From positions 2,230,728 through 2,294,727 of the forward strand of contig JAJEKV010000022.1 of assembly GCA_021234155.1 (NCBI GenBank): a stretch of DNA of 64,000 nucleotides. The letters run 5' to 3'. Position 1 is the first letter of the stretch. Each line of letters opens with the position of its first letter. Source of the DNA: Isoetes taiwanensis (taxonomy: Eukaryota; Streptophyta; Lycopodiopsida; Isoetales; Isoetaceae). Positions 31,665-42,586 of this stretch are shown here, in pieces. Under the pieces are notes generated by a model. It saw only the letters and a program-made list of their open reading frames with translations, searched no databases and was not told the origin of the DNA. The position numbers and the translations under genes are program-made.

Positions 31665-32729
31665 TCAAATACCATGCCCCCGAAGAGCAAGTCTGACGGC
31701 TGAAATCTGCAGGATGTAAGCTCCCAGTCGCGCTACCATAGGTGATGCGAGTAACTGATGTAGCGGTGTGTCAGAGCATCTAAGATCAGTGTGCCCTGCT
31801 CGGACATGGGTATATGCTGGGCACCGCTGGAGGGCATGGTGCTCATCCTCTATCACGTGCATCTCACAACACTGACATATCCTCTCCTCCCTGGGGATCC
31901 CGTGCCCGCCATTCACCCCCCAGCGACCTATTTCAATTCTGAGGTAATGGGAACCCGTCCTTATGGCAGCAATAGCTCTCCGTTTCTTCACCGAGATGTG
32001 TGCTTTCAAGTACCGATGGGGTCCATGTTCAAGGCCGGGATTAATCTGAGCGTGATAGTGCTCTGTCTTGGGCTTTGCAAGAGTAGAGGCATCCCACAAA
32101 GTGGCAGCATAGCCTGCATCCAATTGCCCATTCTGCACATCAGAATCTGCCAGTGCCACCATCTGTTGGTAATCCATAGACCACCTCATAAACCATCCCT
32201 TACAGTGCTTGTGCCATACCCTCTTCAGCCGCTGGGGGCCCTGCGTTAACAACACGGCCTGTGGAGGCAAGCGATGCCCATCCATCCCATCCACCTTATG
32301 GAAGCAAGTAAGATGGCTGCGCATAGCAGAATGCTGTAAAGGCCAGAACCCCGTCTCATACAACAAAATCTGATACGGTACGGTGTCCTTCAAGAAAGCT
32401 TTCTGCATCCTTTCCAACCTATCCCACGTGTTTTTGCTAACTGCTGGGCCCCAAAGCTCCACCCCATATAGCAGCACCGGCTCGACCAAAGCCCTAAACA
32501 GGTGTGCTCTCCTCGCCCAGTCACAGAGATCTATCCGGCAACATGCGTTTTGCACTGCATATAGAGCCTTCCAACCTGCACTGGCTCTCCTCTCCACACA
32601 CTCATCCCATAGCATGTTAGTAGTGAAATCAATTCCCAGATACTTGAAGCTCCGCACCATCTCCACTTCCTGTCCCCTGTAATATAACTTCGGGATAGGG
32701 TGTTGCGAGGACAGGATCGCGAGAAGCTT
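31665..32729 (-). CDS. LINE-C reverse transcriptase, C-terminal portion (partial, open)
   Basis: About 355 codons without a stop. Reads KLYYRGQEVEMVRSFKYLGI, DWARRAHLFRALVEPVLLYG, VELWGPAVSKNTWDRLERMQ, KAFLKDTVPYQILLYETG, VKKRRAIAAIRTGSHYLRIE, GRWGVNGG, then a Cys/His cluster CQCCEMHVIEDEHHALQRCP and LHQLLASPMVARLG. The YLGI and EPVLLYG strings mark the thumb region after the RT palm in non-L1 LINEs. The final Cys-Cys-His-Cys cluster is probably a zinc-binding end analogous to zf-RVT. The N-terminal RT motifs are missing because of 5' truncation, so the protein cannot be active. An ATG at 32756 lies in the host repeat and is fortuitous. Confidence 0.85.
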   Translation of the reverse strand, partial: KLLAILSSQHPIPKLYYRGQEVEMVRSFKYLGIDFTTNMLWDECVERRASAGWKALYAVQNACCRIDLCDWARRAHLFRALVEPVLLYGVELWGPAVSKNTWDRLERMQKAFLKDTVPYQILLYETGFWPLQHSAMRSHLTCFHKVDGMDGHRLPPQAVLLTQGPQRLKRVWHKHCKGWFMRWSMDYQQMVALADSDVQNGQLDAGYAATLWDASTLAKPKTEHYHAQINPGLEHGPHRYLKAHISVKKRRAIAAIRTGSHYLRIEIGRWGVNGGHGIPREERICQCCEMHVIEDEHHALQRCPAYTHVRAGHTDLRCSDTPLHQLLASPMVARLGAYILQISAVRLALRGHGI

Positions 32730-32949
32730 AGATATCATCACCAAATTTGCAACCAACGAATTTGGCAGCTATAGATCCAAAAAGGAAGTGTTGCTGTACA
32801 TACAACATAATGTTTTCTGAGGACTCAAATATGGTGCACAAGTTCTCATACAAATGATCAACAACCAGTACTAAAAAAGTAGATCTATAATCTGTGATCC
32901 TGTTAGTGTGATTCAATAGGGTATAAAAATTCACAATAGGGTTGGGTTT

Positions 32950-32973
32950 GACCTCTACTGTACAGTAGGGGTC
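32950..32973. other. Variable hairpin at the end of unit R2
   Basis: GACCTCTACTGT followed by ACAGTAGGGGTC, fully self-complementary over 24 nt with one G-T pair. Confidence 0.65.
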
Positions 32974-33035
32974 AGCCCTCCCCTATGGTACAGATTTGAA
33001 AAAAATGGCCAACCCAGTCCTACGGATGGAGGTAG

Positions 33036-34583
33036 GCTTTTTTTTAATTATGACTATGCCTATTCTATGTGATAGAAAATTTCTAGTTATCATTTTGAGT
33101 TGTGAACTCCCTTTGCTATTATATGCATAGTTCAAAATCACATGCTCTAATGGCATTTATAGTGTGAGCCACTATTCCAACGTATGCATTTATTTATAAG
33201 AAAGAGATCCACTTTTTCCTTATTAAAAGTCGCATGATACATGCATGTTTGCCACTTGTTGGCCATTTCTTTTGCATGCATTTCTAAGTTCATGGAATTC
33301 CAATGGGGTTAATTCCACACAATTGCATATGGAAGGCAATTGCATGTTTCTCCCTTTTTTGCACAGGTATGGAAAATCATATGCTATCTTTATTTATGGC
33401 TTTTCTATTGTCTTGGCCAATCACAGGTGATAATATCTCACATATATATCTAAACGTAACCCTAATGCTTAGGGTTCTCAAATTTCTTTAAAGAGGCTTC
33501 CTAATACAGTGCCGCCATATTCTATTATCCTCTATTCTCCTTTATTTTGATTGCTATAGACCCACAAAAGCATCTGGCTGTGATCCTCTCCAAGCAGCAT
33601 TGAGGTCCTTATCTGTTAGAAGACTGAGCTCTTAGTCTGTCCTCTTCTTATTTTTGCAAGCATTGTTGCTTATATAAGCACTACATGCATATCTCTCGTT
33701 TATGTAAACCGAACTCTGGCAAAATGAACACCTTATACTTCTTTGGCCAGAAAGAATGTCGTTTGTTTGATGCTAATGGAGCTGGACATATATCAGGAAG
33801 CAAAAAGGAACTGTAATGGTGCTCACCGTTTCTGAAACTCAACAAGAGGACATCTTACAATAAGGTAAATTGGATATTTCAGTTTATATTTTCAATAAAC
33901 AGGTGCTTTCTCCTTAAAGCTTGATGCTTTGATCATGGATAAATGGTTCTTACTTGCTCTTTAAAATGGTAACATCCTTCTAAACCAGTGGTTTGGATGT
34001 TCATGCTAATACTTCACTGCTGTTCTTTCTTAAACATACATAACTGGTTCATATGTCCCTTCCTTGTTTCGTATTTTCTAAACTAACAGGGCAAAAAGTT
34101 ACAAAGGCTGATCGGCTATAAACCGAGATGCTCCATTTGTACCTTTTGGCCCTTCATTCATTACCAAGCCTATTGCTAATGATTTGATGTGGCTGCAGGT
34201 ACCGGACCTCTCCTACTTTTGTCGCTGTTTTGTGTTTGTTAGTTGGAGTACTGAAAATGGAAGTGGAGATAAGCTTTTACAACATGCGGTCTGCTAATTC
34301 TCTACTGTGGAAGAACCGTCTCCATAAATCATGACATTAAGTTACTCTTGAAAACTTGTAAAGGTTGGGTATGCTCTACTCTAGTGAAGACATTTTCATA
34401 TGGTCTCTGTACATTCAAGCCATAGTTTAACCTAGCTGGAAAGGCTTTTTTCATTGCCATTTCTTTGTTTGCAACATTACTTGTAGCTGCATTACTTGTA
34501 GCCGATGTTAAATATCTTCCTCTCAAACATTATGTAAAGCTCGTCCATACATTACTGGATTTATGAGAATGCCTTCCATTATA
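33036..34583. repeat. R array, unit R3, cut off by the Helitron terminus
   Basis: Runs from the unit start to CCATTATA, where CTAG of the Helitron-like end follows. The last 490 nt (34086-34583) are about 99% identical to the first part of R4 (43522-44013), sharing private variants such as GCAAAAAGTT and GAGATGCTCC. Confidence 0.9.
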
Positions 34584-34614
34584 CTAGAAACGTATGCCCG
34601 GTGATGCCGGGCAT
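34584..34614 (-). other. Helitron 3' terminus (hairpin + CTAG)
   Basis: CTAG at 34584-34587; hairpin arms 34594-34601 and 34607-34614 (8 bp, perfect), loop of five. Host A precedes and, in uninterrupted units, TAGTCGG follows, giving an A|T target. Confidence 0.75.
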
Positions 34615-34619
34615 TAATA

Positions 34620-36280
34620 GTAGATGTGTGCAATGCATTTATGGCAATATATTGTTCGGATGCAGTAAACACTACAGATAGACAGATAGAGAACAAAATT
34701 TACCTTTAAAGTGTAAACATAATATGAAGTAACTTACACAAAAATATAAAGTAACTTTTCTGAAACTGTTTAGTTCTTGGTCTAACAATTGCCAATTTTA
34801 TCGACAAATCGCCTTCAACAAAATCTTTAAAAATATATTGGGTCTACATACAAATACAAATTTATACAATTTGAAACTATAGAGTTTATGTCCGCCAGCC
34901 TCAATGGATCTACATCATAAAGAACTTATCTCAAAGAACCTTTAGGAACGTCTATCGACTCAATATGAAGCTCATTTGCGAGGATGACAGGTATGGAAGT
35001 TTCTGACAATAGTTCATGACGATGCGACCTAACCAGGCATTAGTTGAGGGCATGTTGAATATGTAGAGTTATTGATTTTGTAGGTGCAATAGAAAGTTAA
35101 AGAGGTTGGGCATTATAAGAGATACATTTAATTCATAGCTTTGAGATGTTTACCTTAATAAAACAATGTGGAAAAGGAGTTCCGTTATAAATTCGATAAC
35201 ATTTGACATCATATTTTGTATAGATGTAATGGAATGCATAGATAGAACAAACCGGATATAGAAGTAATGGCATGCATAATTCAAGTATATAGTTCAATGA
35301 CCATGTACGATGTTCCATAATGTTTTGTTTCACAACTTTTAGAACATTTTCTTGGATTGGTACTACGTATATGGGAGATGAGTTTGCATGCAAGATGCAA
35401 GATGATGCCAACACGTACTTCTTTGAAAGAAGCTGCAATCAAATCCACATGACATCAGATACTAAAATACTCTTCTAGATAGATGGACAATGAATCAATC
35501 AACAGAGAGAAGGCAATTACATGGTACAAACGTTATTAGACAAAAGCATCAACTCTAATAGCTTAGTCATTGCACACTTCCGATTAAATAATGCATATAA
35601 TATGTAATGAAGCCAAAAAAAAAAAAGAATGGAAACAACAAAAAATCAAGACTGGAACAACAAAAAACCAGAACATGCTAGATTTAATCCTGATAAGGAT
35701 ATCAAAAACGCAAAAATCAAGTAGATATTGATCTGAAAAGCTCAAGAATTTAATGGATTGAGTACCTTTTCTAGATTATATCTAATCATGTTGAAGACAT
35801 ATCTTATGTCGCCTTCAACTTTGTAGTTAAGATCTCCATGCCAAATTACAACATTGGATCATCTGCTAAGAAAGGACCTCGTTAATATTCCAAGAAATGA
35901 CAACCGAACCTAAATTCATCTCTGCAAATTCTATTCTAAGAAAAAGTTGCAGTTACAAAATCGTACTCATACAATCATACTCAGGTTAGGTTAAAGACGG
36001 AACCATGTCTACGACTGCCATGTAAAGAATATCTCCATATTTGAGATAATGGGAAGCGCCTTTGAGAATCCTATGCAAAGCAAGATCGGTTTATGTCTAA
36101 AACATTAAAGGATAGAAAATAGTCACGCAGTTGGGTATAGTTAATGCAATGCTTGAGTGCCAGCCATTCTCCATACCCTATCGCCATTTCGAAGAAGTCT
36201 GGATGGACATTTCTGGTGTTCTTCCATTGGAAAAAAGCAGGGCTATATCTCCTGCACTTGGATCCAAGGCAAACGATCGG
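34620..36280. other. AT-rich sequence inside the Helitron-bounded segment, no gene recognised
   Basis: A minus-strand frame of 101 codons (35133-35438) has no recognisable domain. Nothing else is supported. Confidence 0.45.
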
Positions 36281-36282
36281 TT

Positions 36283-36354
36283 ATGATCGCAATGTTGGCC
36301 TTCTTGCTCGCTCATCCTCTGATCGTCCCTAGTTGCACTGCCCAAATTGAAGAG
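36283..36354 (+). CDS. Candidate first exon encoding a signal peptide (fragment)
   Basis: ATG at 36283 gives MIAMLAFLLAHPLIVPSCTA, QIEE: a short hydrophobic core, then a small-residue cleavage site (SCTA|Q), ending at GAAGAG|GTGAGT, a near-consensus plant splice donor. This is what the first exon of a small secreted protein looks like. The next exon is not certain: a candidate at 37174-37374 (acceptor TTTCTTTCAAGCAG, then EKGLKNSRFETAHIWKH) is out of phase with it. Probably a captured gene piece. Confidence 0.4.
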
Positions 36355-36359
36355 GTGAG

Positions 36360-38610
36360 TTGAAATTTAGAACTTAGATCTCTTGAATCAGCTCAAGCGG
36401 AAAAGAATAAAAGTAACTTGCTGAGCTGCTGAATCTACAACAGTTAATTTGCATAAACTCCGCCAAAGGAGTTTTATGTAAGGAAATTTCAAAAAATGGG
36501 TGCAAAATCTATTGCCTCGGAGTAATAGATGGTTATACACTGGGCATGATTGCTTAACTCCCAGAGAGCAGTGTTTTTCTGAACCACATCAATTTTGAAC
36601 CATCATGCAATTGCATGCAATCCATGTTTCGATCCACCATCGGGACCTCATTATTACAAGATGTCATCATTTTTTATGTTCTTCCCCACATAAACCGCAT
36701 CTAGAGGCCATATTTTCCCCCAACCCTCCAGCAAACCATGTCTCTGGCAAAGGGTTTGTCTTGAACAGAGTTAAAATACACACAATAAACTTACAAAAAT
36801 CAAAGAAAATAGTAAATCAAATCAAAAGGGCAGTCACATGCATAGATTTAGCAAGTAAATACATAGAATATAACCTTATTAGAAATGTGAACAAAGTAGT
36901 TATGAACTCTAAGATCTCAGCCAGAGAGGTCGGATTCGCTAGCAAGGTCTTAAAATCTTAGAATCCTAAGCGCCTTTGGACGTCAATGATGGAAAAGATG
37001 GTGAAAAAGGAGCGGACATGTAAATTGATATGATCTTAGATTATGTTTAGACTTTAAATCTTATGTAAACAATCATGTTTTACGTAGGATTACAATATGT
37101 GGAGCTAGCATTGATCTAGTAAGACACGTAAACATCTTCTATTACATTTACCATACTTTTCTTTCAAGCAGAGAAAGGGTTGAAGAACTCTCGTTTTGAA
37201 ACAGCACACATTTGGAAGCATACCACCGTTGAAGACTTCTATATGCAAATGAAAAGTCTAGAAGCAGGCAACACATCGGAAGACCTCTCAAACAAAATAG
37301 CCAAAATGCCGGAAGAAAGCAGAGCATGCATCCGAAGGATTTACCTCAACGTTTTTCGTATTTTCATAGCCTAATACTTTTTGCCGAACTCACTTACTAC
37401 AAATAATAATACTTCAAGCTGCAAAAATAGAAGCAGAGCCTGAGGGAAAATAAAAACTTGCATGTGGCATCCGAAACAGGAGTTACCTAGACGTTTTTTC
37501 ATAGCCTAAACTTCTATGCCCTAAACTTCATGTTTCTGCTGAATTTGTAGATCTACACTGATAATAAAATCAAGTACTCCTGCAAAGAGGCAATGCCTTG
37601 CATCAACCGGATCTTCATGTCACATACTCTCTCAATAAGCCCTATATCTAATTACACAAACGAATCTGTAGAAAGAAAAAACAGACAAATAAAAAATATA
37701 AAACATGCAACCTATCCATCTGTTTGTAAACGTGTTCCTTGTGTTCCTTTTGTATCCTCTGTTTCGTGCCTGAAAAAAAAAAGTAGACGGGTTAAGAGAA
37801 GGCAATAATTTACAGCAAGAATCAACCCAAAGGAAAATGAAAAAATTACCTGTGTCAGAACTGAAGCTCCAGCCTGCTATCTGGGTTTTTTGCTACAAAC
37901 AGTTTATACATGATCAAAGCATTCGTGATGTTTATTCAAAAGAAAGCTTCATATAGGATGAGTTAGAGTCTGAAAACCTGTAAGGATGATTGCCAGAACA
38001 GTGAATCCTGATATTTGAATCATGGTAGTGAGACAAATCTGCATCAAGAAATAGAAATCATGCAGAATAGAAACTCGCAATACCTGGAATGGAGTAGAAT
38101 GGAGTAGTAGCAGACGGATCCTCCTGCTATTACTCATTAGAAAAACGAAATGGATGGATGAAGCAAAAAGAAAAAGTAGAAGACAGACAAAAAAATTGAA
38201 ATGGGAAGGATTAGGAGATTGGTGCTTCCTCTTAATAGGTAACCGTTTAACAAAAAAATGATGAAAGGCAGAGGGGAACCCCCCGCCATAGCCTCTCGGC
38301 TCATTAACCGTCCATTTGCCTCAGCGACCATTTGCTCTCTGCTGCTGCCGGAATGTCAAATATGGGTATGTCACCGACTCCCCTGCTTCATTGTGATCAG
38401 TGGCACCTTTGCTCCAGCGACCTCTTAATCAAGACGAACAGAAGATTCAAGCAAGCTGGCCATCTAGCCAAAGAACTGATGCCACATGACCTGGATTTGC
38501 CAGACCGGTTGTTTCCAACAAAATGTGATCAAACCCGCATAACAACCAAATTCATTCAGAATAAGCGCTATTCTTTTGTCATCTTGGGGCTGGGACAAGC
38601 AAATGAGTTT
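36360..38610. other. Mostly non-coding, with minor open frames
   Basis: Open frames at 36605-36961 (118 codons), 37180-37374 (64, preceded by an acceptor-like AG) and 38332-38613 (93) on the plus strand show no domain I know. Near 37330 and 37470 the phrase CATCCGAA-GG/CA-TTACCT-ACGTTTTT-CATAGCCTAA occurs twice, a small duplication. Confidence 0.4.
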
Positions 38611-38625
38611 TAAAATGCCATGGCC

Positions 38626-38765
38626 GATTAACCCCAAAATGCAAAGGAATTTTTTTTTAGCCCTTGGATATACCTGTTTGTTTGGGCGACTGGCCATGGC
38701 TTAATTAACCCCAAAATGCAAAGGAATTTTTTTAGCCCTTGGATATACCGTTGCTTGGCGACTGT
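38626..38765. repeat. Tandem duplication, about 72-nt unit
   Basis: ATTAACCCCAAAATGCAAAG, GAATTTTTTTTAGCCCTTGG, ATATACC and TTGGGCGACT occur twice in a row, at 38626 and 38702. Confidence 0.8.
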
Positions 38766-39161
38766 TTGCTTGGGCCGATCCTATGCGCTCTGCTGCTATA
38801 CCGATTGCTCTAGCTCTTGCGATTTAAACTCTAGTGATTAATACCCTGAATTGATATTGTCTCTCTCAATGCAACCAACACCAGATAAATGCATAGGATA
38901 AGGTACACGCGGGTCATATACCTCGCTTCAACGACACCTCCTTGTCGCAAATCGACTTCAAAATGATAAAATCTTTTTGCTCGCTCTTCCATTTTAAACC
39001 TTGAAAGGAAATCATGGAAGCAAGAGGCTTAATAATGAGAGTTGGAGGAGGAGAGTGAATCCTCTAACGGGCCGGGCCGTGGCGGCCGGAGGTGAAGAAA
39101 ATTTTGAAATTTCTATGGAATAGCGCGTTAGCGTCGGGTTAGCGTCCCGCAAGGGGAAAAG

Positions 39162-39183
39162 GGAACGCCGTATGCGGCGTTCC
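39162..39183. other. Perfect GC-rich hairpin
   Basis: GGAACGCCG-TATG-CGGCGTTCC, 9-bp stem, within a short GC-rich island (39060-39190). Confidence 0.7.
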
Positions 39184-39189
39184 ATGCGG

Positions 39190-40018
39190 CTGCACAGGCA
39201 CATTCCCCAACACCTTACCAAAATAAAAAAGAAGATGTACTTGCACATTTCTTGTTTGTGTAACTGCATCTGGTTTGATTTGTTCTAGGTGTTTGTTTCA
39301 CTGTAGTCAGGTTATTTCAGTTGATACCTTTGATCAATATGATATGCAGTAGGTGCTTATGTGCTCTCTCTAGTTTGTGTTACACATGCCCACATAGGGA
39401 TGGTTTTTACGTACATCATTGTTACTTTGAATACTTGCATTTCTTTATAGCTATGGATGTCAGGTCAGTCATAGTCCCATCTGGTGCATTCCTAAACCTT
39501 CTACTTGAATTCTTTTTGTCCTTTCTTCGGGGTTCTACACGGTACATAGTGTTCTTTGTACATTGTTTTCCCTGTTCTACTTTCTCCCTGCTCACTTTAG
39601 TCACTTTTCTCTCCCTTGTTCCATATCATGACAATCTTTTGGACATTGTCGCTTCTATAGGTCAGTTTAGCTAGTCTGCTTCTTTTTAGTCCCTTTTGAT
39701 TCATGACTCTTGATTCCCTCCACTGACTTTTGGTCCCTATTGATATTTATATGTTTTTCCTTTTGTTCTATTCATCCTTATCTTTATTTCGGCGTGATGC
39801 CCATATTTCTTCGTTTTGTCCATTTTTTATCAACCTATGTCATTTGTATTATTCAATTTCATGCCTTTGGCTTTTGTTTCATCTTCCTCCTCCTATTACA
39901 GTTGTCTCAGTTGTCCCTTCAATATCTATTAGCCATTTTGTAGTTGTGTTGATGGGTCCATTTCTCCACTTCACTTATTTGCTCCTCTGTGCCTATGACA
40001 AATTCATAACTTTGGAAC
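39190..40018. other. T-rich spacer with hydrophobic open frames
   Basis: Frames of 117 codons (39321-39674) and 209 codons (39730-40359) are mostly Phe/Leu/Ser/Tyr from a pyrimidine-rich strand. The second ends in readings of the palindromes (MAPWRHL, NGAMAPF). Not supported as genes. Confidence 0.45.
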
Positions 40019-40205
40019 AAATGGCGCCATGGCGCCATTTGACCCAAGTGCACCATTTCGACCAAATGGCGCCATGGCTCTATTTGGCTCCAAACTTACA
40101 CCATTTCGACCGTGCACCATTTCAACCGAATGGCGCTATGGCGCCATTTAGACCAATACACCATTTTAGTGGTATGGTTAACAGAATGGCACCCTGGCGC
40201 CATTT
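40019..40205. repeat. Palindrome cluster I: four copies of a 22-nt ATGGCGCCAT-based palindrome
   Basis: Copies at 40019-40040 (perfect), 40064-40085, 40128-40149 and 40184-40205. Each is two ATGGCGCCAT decamers overlapping by two bases, flanked by AA and TT, with 0-4 changes. A further weak one lies near 40216. CACCATTTCGACC half-site phrases lie between. Confidence 0.85.
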
Positions 40206-40399
40206 GATCCAAGTGGGTGCCATGGGGCGATTTGGCTTAGCTCCATCACAAAATCTACACGAGGTGCCTATGTTATGCATTCTTGCTCCCATTGCTGTGT
40301 ATGTGTCAATAAGAGCAGGCATACATGACGTGGGCACTCCATGCCAACTTTGCAATTGAAACCAAGGTTCTTAGTGTCCTAGCAGTATGAATATCAGCA

Positions 40400-41060
40400 T
40401 TTGAACACGCTATACACATGGCAGCAATAGAACATAATTCCTACCAGAAATAGTGGACTTACTTGATATTAGATAGATCCATAGTGGTATGTACAGGAGC
40501 AGTAGATGGAACAGGGAAAAAAAGCTGATCCCAGCAGATGAATTTGCAGAGAACTGAGCGCTAAGAAGAAAGCGTCAAGAATCACCTGGGATTTCTGTGA
40601 GCGCCAATAATCACCTGGGATTTCTGTGAGCGCCAAGAAGAAAGCACTGACAAAGACGCGATGCGCCTTTGCAAAGTTTCTCGCCCAAGCGCCGAGAAAA
40701 GAAGCGCCGCCTTTTATGCGAAGGCAACCGAGACGAAAGCAGCGGATTCGAAAGCGCTTTGAACTGCGCAATAAAAAAACGCGTCGCCTTTAAATCCCGC
40801 GAAACCGTGCCATGGTCGCTTTAAGTGGGAGCACGACGACAAAAAGGGAGCTTTAAATGCAAAATACAATTTTAAAAGCGGACGATTCAAATTTAGACAG
40901 GTGGCAGTCAAATTTCAATTTATGGGCAGGAATTTTGAATTTTATGTCAATTGCACAGGTGGCAAGTTTTCAAATTACGGGCGGGATTTTTGAATTTCAT
41001 GTTCAAATTTGGGCGGGTGGGCGGAAGGGCGGGAAATATTCGAATTTGAAAGTTCAAATT
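40400..41060. other. Gene-poor stretch between palindrome clusters
   Basis: Contains a 30-nt repeat near 40576-40640 (AATCACCTGGGATTTCTGTG, AGCGCCAA) and a GC-rich piece (40650-40800). Minus-strand frames of 65-100 codons without recognisable domains. Confidence 0.45.
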
Positions 41061-41185
41061 TGGGCGGGCATGGGCGCCTGAACCGCCACGGGCATGGGCG
41101 GGCATGGGCGTCTAGACCGCCACGGGCATGGGCAGGCATGGGCGGCTGGGCGGGCATGGGCGCCTGGACCGCCACGGGTCCTAAT
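41060..41185. repeat. GC-rich minisatellite
   Basis: Units built from ACCGCCACGGGCATGGGC and GGGCATGGGCG, CTG. The flanks (40870-41050) are rich in TTCAAATT phrases. Non-coding, in contrast to its AT-rich surroundings. Confidence 0.75.
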
Positions 41186-41548
41186 TGGCCGCCTGTGGTA
41201 CAGCAGATAGCCAGCGGCCAAAGTTAGTTATGCCTCATTGTTTTTCCGGAGGACTTCATTTGTTTTTTCGTTTTCGATCTTAGCCGCCTTGGCCTTGGCC
41301 TAGTCGCCGGTTTAGCGCCATCGCCTTTGAGCAACTCTTTTTCGCCTCCTCGGTTTTAGTGTTTTACGGCGCCATTTTCCTCTGATTCGGCGCCTCACCT
41401 CTTCATGCGAGAACACGGTTTACGGGCAAAAATCAAAGGCGCTCAAAATGAAAATCGGCGATTCTAGAGCTCCTCGGTGTGGGAGACGGCATTGCTAGCA
41501 CCCGCCAGCGTTGGTATGTAATCTACTTGCATTGACTCTGTTTGTTCT

Positions 41549-41866
41549 AAATGGCGCCACCGCGCCATTTGGATGTCTTAGGCTACTTTAGGGTCTTGTT
41601 TCTGGCAAATGGCGCCACCGCGCCATTTGGATGTCTAGTAGCTTACGTTAGGAGTCTTGTTGTTCGCAAATGGCGCTATGGCGCCATTGGATGCCTGTTA
41701 CCTTACTTTAGAGTCTTGTTGTTGGCAAATGGTGCCATGGCGCCATTTGGATGCCTGAACGTACTTTGGGAGTCTTGTTGTTCGCAAATGGCGCTATGGC
41801 GCCATTGGATGCCTATTAGCTTACTTTAGAGTCTTGTTGTTGGCAAATGGTGCCATGGCGCCATTT
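41549..41866. repeat. Palindrome cluster II: six-copy tandem array of 57-61-nt units
   Basis: Each unit starts with the 22-nt palindrome (41549, 41607, 41668, 41727, 41786 and 41845) and continues GGATG-CTTA-TTTAG-GTCTTGTTGTT-GC. Variants within the palindrome (GCCACCGC, GCTATGGC, TGCCATGGC) change the centre more than the ends. Confidence 0.88.
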
Positions 41867-41920
41867 GTATCTGAGGAGTCCATAAACACTAATGGAAGCA
41901 TTCGCATATGCATTAGCAGT

Positions 41921-42510
41921 AAGAAGCAATCTACCAAGCAAATGGCGCCATCGCGCCATTTGCTTGGTAGATTGCTTCTTATTGTGTTGCATTCTCTAGT
42001 GCATTCTCCTATTACGGGTCGCAGGTGCCTCCACCCAGTCCGAGCCACTCTCCTTCAAACCATCTTCCTCGAATATTGCGAAGGGGAGGGGCTCGGACTA
42101 GGTGGAGGCCTCTGCGAACAAACACGGAGAAATGCAATCGAACTGCTTCCATGTGTTTATGCATCGGACTCAGATGCAAATGGTGCCATGGCGTCATTTC
42201 ATGAATCCAGTGCATAAACACAGAAGCATTAGCAATAAGAACCAATCTACCAACCAAATGGCGCCATCGCGCCATTTGCTTGGTAGATTGCTTCTCATTG
42301 TGTTACGTTCTGTAGTGCACTACTACGAGTCGCAGGTGCCTCTACCCAGTCAGAGCCACTCTCCTTCGAACCATCTTCCTCGAATATTGCGAAGGGGAGG
42401 GGCTCGGACTGGCTGGAGGCCTCTACGAACAAACATAGGGAAATGCAATCGAACTGCTTCCATGTGCTTATGCACTGAACTCAGATACAAATGGCGACAT
42501 GGCGCCATTT
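41921..42510. repeat. Palindrome cluster III: two tandem copies of a 310-nt unit
   Basis: Unit 1 about 41930-42237, unit 2 about 42245-42510. Each opens with a long palindrome centred on the ATGGCGCCAT element (41921-41980, 29 of 30 pairs; 42237-42296, weaker), followed by an inverted repeat of CTCCACCCAGTCCGAGCC with GGCTCGGACTAGGTGGAG at a spacing of about 40 nt, and ends with another decamer pair (42178-42199; 42489-42510). Confidence 0.85.
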
Positions 42511-42586
42511 GCTTAGTCGTCTGGTCTTCCTGCTTGTTCCAACCAGAGTTATTGATTCTTTGTTACTGATGCCTCTTTGTTGCAGC

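Larger units (their letters stand above)
31466..32729 (-). mobile_element. LINE-C copy with intact C-terminal frame and (TTCC)n tail
   Basis: The 3' tail is GGAA repeated six times (31469-31492), followed by a 3' UTR with hairpin (31608-31661) and a long open RT C-terminus. Inserted in R2 exactly between ACATAATAG and ATATCATCACC, with at most a 3-nt shared TAG and no long duplication. The 5' end is truncated inside the RT. The uninterrupted frame suggests it is the youngest LINE-C here. Confidence 0.88.
27405..33035. repeat. R array, unit R2, interrupted by FB and LINE-C insertions
   Basis: Continuous with R1. About 2.9 kb after removal of the FB element (29103-30563) and LINE-C (31466-32729). 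Contains the EF-hand-like block (28120-28236), the conserved block (28460-28570) and a CTATCACA landmark split by LINE-C at 31465/32730. Confidence 0.9.

Noticed and set aside
39730-40359. 209-codon open frame
   Set aside because: First half is a pyrimidine-rich strand giving Phe/Leu/Ser; second half is translation of the palindromes. No domain.
41551-42217. Open frames repeating NGAMAPF and MAPWRHL
   Set aside because: Periodic translation of the 59-nt palindrome array.
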